From: JBLKSS01 sp047607725 | GTDB taxonomy: Bacteria > Pseudomonadota > Gammaproteobacteria > Enterobacterales > Enterobacteriaceae | Direction of reading: 5' to 3' | Length of the DNA stretch: 10,841 nt | Assembly: GCF_047607725.1 (NCBI RefSeq) | Contig: NZ_JBLKSS010000098.1 | Location: forward strand, 1 to 10,841 | In this document: piece after piece, positions 6,144 to 10,841 of the stretch | How the letters are laid out: each line of letters opens with the position of its first letter | Numbering within the stretch: position 1 is the stretch's first letter | Made by a program: the position numbers and the translations under genes | Notes under the pieces: generated by a model | The model's database searches: none | What the model saw: the letters and a program-made list of their open reading frames with translations, nothing else | What the model was told of the DNA's origin: nothing

Positions 6144-6919
6144 AGGTCACTTCCCCTCTCGGCGTGGTTTAAGGCCCACAGAGTGGCATATTTATTGAAA
6201 GTATATTGTGCGTTCACCACCGCAAGCAACCAGCCCTGTCTGCCGTCCAAAAAACCGGCGCGCAGCAGCCAGGTTTTGAGGAAAGCACCGTAGGTGTGGC
6301 TAATAATGGCGAACATGCTGCATTTTCGCCCCTGGCGATGGCGTTCCCGCGCCCAGGCTTCGGCGTATTGCAGCTGTTTACGCTGAAAAGCCGGCAAATC
6401 GCGGCACGTCAGATGCTGTAAATCACCCGCCAGGGCAACGATGCCGGCGCCGCTCGTCTCTAGGGATTCATGAACCGGTAGCGCGTTGTAGCGATAGCGC
6501 TCGCGCGCATACAGCCGCACCACCCGGTCCGGGTACCAGCCGCTGTGACGCATAAAGCGGCCGAGAAACAGATTGCGCCGCGCGCAGCTGTAGACCACCT
6601 CCGGGTCGGGCTGTCGCAGCACCTCCTGAATCGCCCGGCGCAGCGGCGGCGTGACGCACTCGTCGGCGTCAAGCATCAGGATATAATCGCCGCTGGCATA
6701 CGCCTGCGCCCGCTGGCGCTGGATACCGAAGCCCGGCCAGTCAGTGGACTGGATGACGCGCCCGCCCGCCTGTGCGGCGATATGGCGCGTTTCGTCACTG
6801 CTGCCGGCATCCAGCACCACGATTTCATCGGCCCAGCTTACCGACGCCAGACAATCCGGTAGGAGTTCAGCCTCGTTGCGGGTAATGAGCACCACCGACA
6901 GACGCTTTCTTTGCGACAT
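6140..6919 (-). CDS. waaE: LPS core beta-1,4-glucosyltransferase WaaE (GT2)
   Basis: This 259-residue family-2 glycosyltransferase belongs to the WaaE (KdtX) group. In Klebsiella and Serratia, WaaE adds a beta-glucose to O-4 of heptose I of the inner core. It acts on the cytoplasmic face of the inner membrane with a sugar nucleotide donor. The N-terminus shows the GT-A fold start SVVLITRNEAELLPDCL, the DEIVVLDAGSSDET nucleotide-binding segment and a metal-binding Asp-Ala-Asp (84-86) in MLDADE. The HSGWYPDRVVRLY and PVHESL blocks characteristic of the group follow. E. coli lacks this gene in its core locus, so its presence marks a Serratia/Klebsiella-type core. Its ATG directly follows the waaA stop (TGAATG) and its stop overlaps coaD by 4 bp. 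Confidence 0.93.
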   Translation of the reverse strand: MSQRKRLSVVLITRNEAELLPDCLASVSWADEIVVLDAGSSDETRHIAAQAGGRVIQSTDWPGFGIQRQRAQAYASGDYILMLDADECVTPPLRRAIQEVLRQPDPEVVYSCARRNLFLGRFMRHSGWYPDRVVRLYARERYRYNALPVHESLETSGAGIVALAGDLQHLTCRDLPAFQRKQLQYAEAWARERHRQGRKCSMFAIISHTYGAFLKTWLLRAGFLDGRQGWLLAVVNAQYTFNKYATLWALNHAERGSDL

Positions 6920-8188
6920 TCACTGACTCCGTTGCGGCAGATAAGGCTCAAGCAGATTCAGCAGGCGCTGCAGCGCGCCCTGGTTCTGGTGCAGAACCTC
7001 GACGGCGTGACGGCCGTAATACAGGCGATAATCCTCATCGGTCAATAGAGTGGAGACCGTGTTGACCAGCGACGGCACGTCGGTGACGGTAATCAACCCG
7101 CCGGCTTCATCCAGTTTGCTGCAAATATCGCGGAAATTCAAAGTATGCGGCCCCATCAGCACCGGAATGGCGTGCGCCACCGCTTCCAGGGGATTATGGC
7201 CGCCGCGCGCCACCAGGCTGCCGCCGACGAACGCCAGGTCGGCGATGCCGTACAGCAGCATCAGCTCGCCCATGGTATCGCCCACCACCACCTGCGTGCT
7301 GGCGGACGGAATTTCGCTGCTGCTGCGCATGATGTAATTGAACCCTGCCTTCATGGTCATCTCCCGCGCCGCCGGAAAACGCTCCGGGTGACGCGGGACC
7401 AAGATAAGCAATAGATCGAGAAAGTTGGCCAGCAGCTGGCGATGCGCCTGCAATAACAGCGTCTCTTCGCCTTCATGGGTGCTGGTGGCTATCCATACCG
7501 GGCGCCGCGACGCCCACTGGCGGCGCAGAGTAAGCGCCCGCGCCGCCAGCTCGGGGGTAACGGAAATATCGAATTTCAGGCTGCCGGTGACCGCCAGCTG
7601 GTTCTTTTTCAGGCCAAGCTCGAGGAAGCGTGCGCCATCTTCTTCGTTTTGCGCCGCGATGAGGGTAATGCGGCGCATGATGTCGGCGACAAAGCCGCTG
7701 AACCTTTTATAACCGGCGGCGGAGCGGGCCGAGAGGCGCGCGTTGGCGACCACCAGCGGGATGCCGCGGCGGTGCAGCGCCTTGATAAGGTTTGGCCACA
7801 GCTCGGTTTCCATAATGATGACCAGCTTGGGATTGACCCGATCGAGGAAACGGCTCATCGCCCCGGGCAGATCATAGGGCAGGTAGACATGATGGACATC
7901 ATTGCCGAACGCCGACTGTACTCGCTCGGAGCCGGTGGGCGTCATCGTGGTGACGGTAATAGGCAGCAGCGGGTAGCGGTGGCGCAAGGCGCGCACCAGC
8001 GGTATGGCCGCCAGCGTCTCGCCCACCGACACGGAATGCAGCATGATTCCGCCGGGTTTCACCTTGCCCTGGCAAAAGCCGTAACGTTCGGGCCAACGTC
8101 GACGGTAGGCGGGCGCTTTTCTACTGCGCCATAATAACCGTATCCACACCAGCGGCTGGATTAAATATATGATTATGTTGTAGATCAT
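6920..8188 (-). CDS. waaA: Bifunctional Kdo transferase WaaA (GT30)
   Basis: WaaA (KdtA) attaches two Kdo residues from CMP-Kdo to the lipid IVA precursor, an essential step in endotoxin assembly at the inner membrane. The 422-residue protein is near family length. A hydrophobic N-terminal segment (~2-20, IIIYLIQPLVWIRLLW) anchors it. The catalytic base Glu57 (E. coli Glu60) is in HSVSVGETLAAIPLVRAL. METELWPN, ATSTHEGEE, LVPRHPERF and the CMP-Kdo-binding GGHNPLEA are all intact. The ATG at 8188 aligns to within three residues of the E. coli start. The next codons upstream contain TAG, so no earlier start exists, yet I see no Shine-Dalgarno sequence before it (AATAGTTAATTATA). It heads waaA-waaE-coaD. 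Confidence 0.98.
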   Translation of the reverse strand: MIYNIIIYLIQPLVWIRLLWRSRKAPAYRRRWPERYGFCQGKVKPGGIMLHSVSVGETLAAIPLVRALRHRYPLLPITVTTMTPTGSERVQSAFGNDVHHVYLPYDLPGAMSRFLDRVNPKLVIIMETELWPNLIKALHRRGIPLVVANARLSARSAAGYKRFSGFVADIMRRITLIAAQNEEDGARFLELGLKKNQLAVTGSLKFDISVTPELAARALTLRRQWASRRPVWIATSTHEGEETLLLQAHRQLLANFLDLLLILVPRHPERFPAAREMTMKAGFNYIMRSSSEIPSASTQVVVGDTMGELMLLYGIADLAFVGGSLVARGGHNPLEAVAHAIPVLMGPHTLNFRDICSKLDEAGGLITVTDVPSLVNTVSTLLTDEDYRLYYGRHAVEVLHQNQGALQRLLNLLEPYLPQRSQ

Positions 8189-8376
8189 TATAATTAACTA
8201 TTGTAAGGCACAGCGGCCCATGTGCTGAGTGAGTTTTTAACCAGATAATGTGAATTTCCCCAAACCGGGAACATGCTAGCAGATAAGTCATTATCCCTCA
8301 TTAGCGGGGAGGCATTTATCTGATTAGTGCTGAATGCCGGCCGTGGCGCGCGAGCCACCCTAGACCGGCGCCAAGG
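8189..8376. other. wabG-waaA intergenic region with three successive hairpins
   Basis: No gene is seen in these 188 bp. Three inverted repeats lie in series. The first is TTCCC (8256-8260) with GGGAA (8267-8271). The second is a two-tier stem, CAGATAAGT (8280-8288) with ATTTATCTG (8314-8322), enclosing TCCCT/GGGGA (8294-8298/8306-8310). The third is also two-tier: GCCGG/CCGGC (8336-8340/8365-8369) enclosing GTGGC/GCCAC (8343-8347/8354-8358). None is followed by a T-run on the minus strand, the direction of transcription. TACAAT (8205-8200, minus) could be a -10 for waaA but lacks a good -35. The region probably holds the end of the wabG transcript and the waaA promoter. Confidence 0.5.
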
Positions 8377-9504
8377 CTATGATAGCAGTTGCCGATACAG
8401 ACCCATAAGCTGACGTGAAAGATTTGCCGGCGTACAGGTGCTTACCCGCTGGCGCACGGCGGCGCCCATGGCGGGATCCCGCTCACGGGACGGCATCTCG
8501 GCGGCGAACGCCCTCAGGCTGGCGATATCCAGCGCATCGCAGATAAAGCCCTCGCGGCCCTGCTCGATAAATTCCGCGCCGCCGCAGCGTTGGCTGGTGA
8601 TGACCGGCAGGCCGCAGGACATGGCCTCAAGGATCACGTTGGGGAACGGGTCGTACAGCGTCGGCAAGATGAGCGCGTCCGCGGCATGGTAACAGGGTAG
8701 CACATCTTGGCGGACGCCGGTGAAACGCACGCGCGACAGGCAGCCCAGGCTTTGCGCCAGGGCCTGATAGCGCCGTTGGTGTTTATCTTGTCCGACGACA
8801 ATCAAGTAGCGATCGGTGTCGGCCACCGCGCTAAGGGCCTGCCGCAGCCCTTTGCGCACAAAACCGGAGCCGACGAAAATCAGTGCGCAGGCCTGTTCAG
8901 GGATCGATAGCACTTCCCGGGCCTCCCGGCGTTGCGCGCCGTCGGCGGGAGCGAACCGATTTGGATCGATGGCGTTGTAAATCAGGGCGAATTTATCCTC
9001 CGCTACGCCGTAATAGTGCATGATATCGTCCCGCACCATCGCCGAATTGCAGATGATTTTCTTTAGCTGCGGTGATTGAAACATGTCGCGTTCCGCCGAC
9101 AGCACATAGCGGTGATAACGGCTGATTCGCGTCAGCCAGCGCTGATGGGCGGGAATGATGCGCGCGCGCTGCGCCAGCCACGCCCTGTGGACGCCATCGC
9201 CGGCGCGGAACACATCACAGCCGGCGATGCGCTCGTGGCTTTGCACCAGATCGAAATGGTGCTGTTGCCAGTACCGCCGGGCGGCATCGGCGAAACCGCG
9301 CTCGCGTACGATGCGGCCGCCACCGCGCGGGTTACAGATATGCACATGCCAGTCGGGCTGCGGTTCGCCTGACCACTGGCGCGTGATGATGTTCAGCTCC
9401 AGTCCGCTGTTATCAAGCGCTTCCAGGGCGCGGGAGATAAAGCGTTCTGCGCCGCCGTCGGGACGGTATTTTTGCCGTACTATCGCCAGGCGGATAGTTG
9501 TCAT
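8377..9504 (-). CDS. wabG: GT4 glycosyltransferase, LPS core, WabG-like
   Basis: This is a 375-residue GT-B glycosyltransferase of family 4. The N-terminus RLAIVRQKYRPDGGAERFIS and the segments HERIAGCDVFRAGDGVHRAWL, VGSGFVRKGL and YDPFPNVILEAMSCGLPVIT are those of the WaaG/WabG group. In Klebsiella, WabG adds galacturonic acid to heptose II of the inner core. WaaG of E. coli adds glucose at the same heptose. I prefer WabG because the neighbours waaQ and waaE fit that type of core, but the donor sugar cannot be read from sequence. The GT4 E-x7-E motif begins with Asp here (DPFPNVILE). The start at 9504 (MTTIRLAIV) has AAGGGA nine to ten bases upstream. The open frame extends 18 codons further, but that part is arginine/lysine-rich and non-homologous. 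The frame is intact. Confidence 0.8.
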   Translation of the reverse strand: MTTIRLAIVRQKYRPDGGAERFISRALEALDNSGLELNIITRQWSGEPQPDWHVHICNPRGGGRIVRERGFADAARRYWQQHHFDLVQSHERIAGCDVFRAGDGVHRAWLAQRARIIPAHQRWLTRISRYHRYVLSAERDMFQSPQLKKIICNSAMVRDDIMHYYGVAEDKFALIYNAIDPNRFAPADGAQRREAREVLSIPEQACALIFVGSGFVRKGLRQALSAVADTDRYLIVVGQDKHQRRYQALAQSLGCLSRVRFTGVRQDVLPCYHAADALILPTLYDPFPNVILEAMSCGLPVITSQRCGGAEFIEQGREGFICDALDIASLRAFAAEMPSRERDPAMGAAVRQRVSTCTPANLSRQLMGLYRQLLS

Positions 9505-9618
9505 GTCGGATTTTCCCTTGCCGCCGCGATCCACGGGCGGCCGTTTGCGATGGCGCAAATGCCCTTGCCGGCACCGCGCGGTATGCTGATGGTGCTTTTC
9601 CGCGGGCGTCGAGCCGGT

Positions 9619-10682
9619 TTATGGCCGAGAAGCCCTTATCGGCCTCATGCCGAGTATTGTAGGCACCTTAATGCGCTGCCGGGTTTGGATATCAATCGGA
9701 TCCGGCAGTTCGGCATAATCGCCGACCCACAGCACGGTACTCTTTTCGCTCCAGGGACGCCAGCGCTGTAGTTTAGTCGGGCCGAACAGCGCCACGCAGG
9801 GGTGTCCAGCGCCGCCGCCATATGCATGGGCGCAGAATCGACGCCGATAAACAGGCGTGCACCCTCTATGACCGCCGCCAGTTGAGGAAGCGAGAGTTGC
9901 CCGGCCAGGGAGACGGGTTTCACTCCACGGCATAGCGAAATGATATGATCAACCATCTCCTGTTCTCTTTTGTCCGGCGCGGCGGTCAGCACCACCGGCA
10001 ACCTGCTGGTTGCCAATCCTTCAATCAGCTGCGCCATTTTGGCGTCGTCCCAGCATTTATACAACCAGCGCGAGGTCGACTGGATGACGATATAGTCGCC
10101 CGTCACCCGTTGTTCGCGCAATAACGTCTCGCCACGGATTTTATCCGCCGCCGTGTAGTACATGCTGCAACTGCGGTCGGTAATGGCAAGGTTAAGCGGT
10201 TCCAGAATACTGAGATTTTGTTCCACGGTGTGCAGCTGGGTGTGGTTGGCGGTAGTCACTAACCGGTTGTGCGCCAGGCGCCAGAGAAAAGAGCGCCGCT
10301 TGGTATAGTTAAAACCGATGCGCAACGCCGTGCCGCTGAGCAGCGTGATAATCGCGCTGCGCCATTGTTCGGCAAGATTGATGACAAGATCATAATGGCG
10401 CGTGCGTAAGGTTTGCGCTAAGGCGTATTCCTGTTCCAACTGACGCAGCGGGCCCTGTTTTTTCCATTGACGATCGATGACGTGGATCTGAGCTATAGCC
10501 GGATGATTCGCCAGGATCGGCGCCGTTTCTTTGTACAAGAGCACGTCAATTTCCGCCGCCGGATAATGCTGGCGCAGATTATTAATCACCGGCGTGGTCA
10601 AAATCATGTCGCCATGGTGGCGTAATTTAATCAGCAGGATCTTGTGGGGCAGGAAAGGCGTATCGTCGTGACGCGTGGGCAT
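9619..10682 (-). pseudogene. waaQ: LPS core heptosyltransferase III, frameshifted
   Basis: WaaQ adds a branch heptose (HepIII) to heptose II of the inner core. The GT9 N-terminal signature ILLIKLRHHGDMILTTPV, the middle block IQSTSRWLYKCW and the C-terminal FIGVDSAPMHMAAALDTP are present. At about residue 294 the frame breaks in a run of four C on the minus strand (9802-9799). The expected continuation, VALFGPTKLQRWRPWSEKS, lies in the next frame and runs to a stop at 9621-9619. Restoring one C would give ~354 residues, the normal length. As read, the protein ends at 9645 with ~46 unrelated residues and loses the distal nucleotide-sugar-binding part. The last residues after QTRQRIK look unlike the family, so the tail may carry further changes. 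The start MPTRHDD at 10682 has only a weak ribosome site. A sequencing error in the homopolymer is the main alternative. Confidence 0.85.
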
Positions 10683-10705
10683 GGTGGCGCGGACCTGTAT
10701 CAAAC

Positions 10706-10841
10706 GTAAGCGTACGCCCAGCGCCGTATTGACAGTTATTCAGCAGGGATGGTGAGGTTCCACGGCAGGAGCTCTTTGATTTTGTTGATGGGATGATCCG
10801 CGATAATCGCCAGCACATGGCGCAGATACGCTTCCGGCTCC
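10706..10841 (-). mobile_element. Terminal part of an IS66-family element (runs off the window)
   Basis: The tip begins at GTAAGCGTACGCCC (10706), the GTAA-starting terminal inverted repeat usual in IS66 elements. It is followed within 30 bases by the end of the transposase gene. IS66 elements generate 8-bp target repeats. The 8 bases outside the tip are TATCAAAC (10698-10705), but the matching copy would lie beyond the window. The tip is 23 bp upstream of the waaQ start codon, so the element separates waaQ from its original upstream region. Confidence 0.85.
10736..10841 (-). CDS. tnpC: IS66-family transposase TnpC, C-terminal end (partial)
   Basis: Only the last 34 codons and the TAA (10738-10736) are in the window. 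They read EPEAYLRHVLAIIADHPINK, then IKELLPWNLTIPAE. The pattern of an LRHVL helix, HPINKI and ELLPW is the signature C-terminus of IS66 TnpC transposases. The gene continues past the right edge, so whether it is complete cannot be judged. Confidence 0.88.
   Translation of the reverse strand, partial: EPEAYLRHVLAIIADHPINKIKELLPWNLTIPAE

Noticed and set aside
7481..7488. Chi octamer GCTGGTGG (and another on the minus strand at 7757-7750)
   Set aside because: Chi octamers are frequent in GC-rich enteric coding DNA and here lie inside waaA; nothing indicates a special role.
7475..8134. Long plus-strand open frame (219 codons) across waaA
   Set aside because: It is antisense to intact waaA with low-complexity composition and no recognisable domain or ribosome site.
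9505..9618. Possible small gene or extra wabG N-terminus between waaQ and wabG
   Set aside because: The in-frame 18-codon extension of wabG is non-homologous and Arg/Lys-rich, and the ribosome site fits the internal ATG at 9504; no other frame shows a recognisable product.

Overview
The window is a stretch of core chromosome from an enterobacterium (Enterobacterales). The order pyrE / slmA / dut / coaBC / radC / rpmB / rpmG / mutM / coaD / waa genes is the standard enteric arrangement. The inner-core sugar transferases WaaE and WabG point to a Serratia/Klebsiella-type lipopolysaccharide core rather than the E. coli type. One housekeeping gene (pyrE) is decayed, one core gene (waaQ) is frameshifted, and insertion-sequence ends lie at both edges. 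Together these suggest a recently host-restricted symbiont, and a Sodalis-like insect symbiont is the best guess; this is inference from gene content, since no database comparison was possible.

Layout. Positions 1-150 are the end of an IS21-type element carrying 17-bp repeats. It abuts a 5'-truncated and multiply frameshifted pyrE (151-749, +). Converging on it is a leftward block: slmA (nucleoid occlusion), dut (dUTPase) and coaBC (coenzyme A steps 2-3). A divergent intergenic region separates coaBC from radC, followed by the rpmB-rpmG ribosomal protein operon. That operon has a clear promoter, a structured 5' leader of about 160 nt and a strong terminator. mutM follows on the + strand and overlaps tail to tail with coaD. 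From coaD to the right edge everything is leftward: waaQ (frameshifted), wabG, waaA, waaE, coaD. The last three are tightly packed (abutting or 4-bp overlap) and look like one transcript. The right edge is the end of an IS66-family element with the last 34 codons of its transposase, lying 23 bp before the waaQ start codon.

How the genes fit together. CoaBC and CoaD are three consecutive activities of coenzyme A synthesis. Dut feeds thymidylate synthesis and, with MutM, limits damaged bases in DNA. WaaA attaches Kdo to lipid A. WaaE, WabG and WaaQ then decorate the heptose region of the inner core, and loss of WaaQ would remove the HepIII branch. Loss of PyrE predicts a block in de novo UMP synthesis unless another copy exists.

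I found no previously undescribed multi-gene system. The points most worth following up are the decay of pyrE and waaQ, the rpmB leader structure, the run of hairpins in the wabG-waaA gap, and the repeat-bearing IS end.
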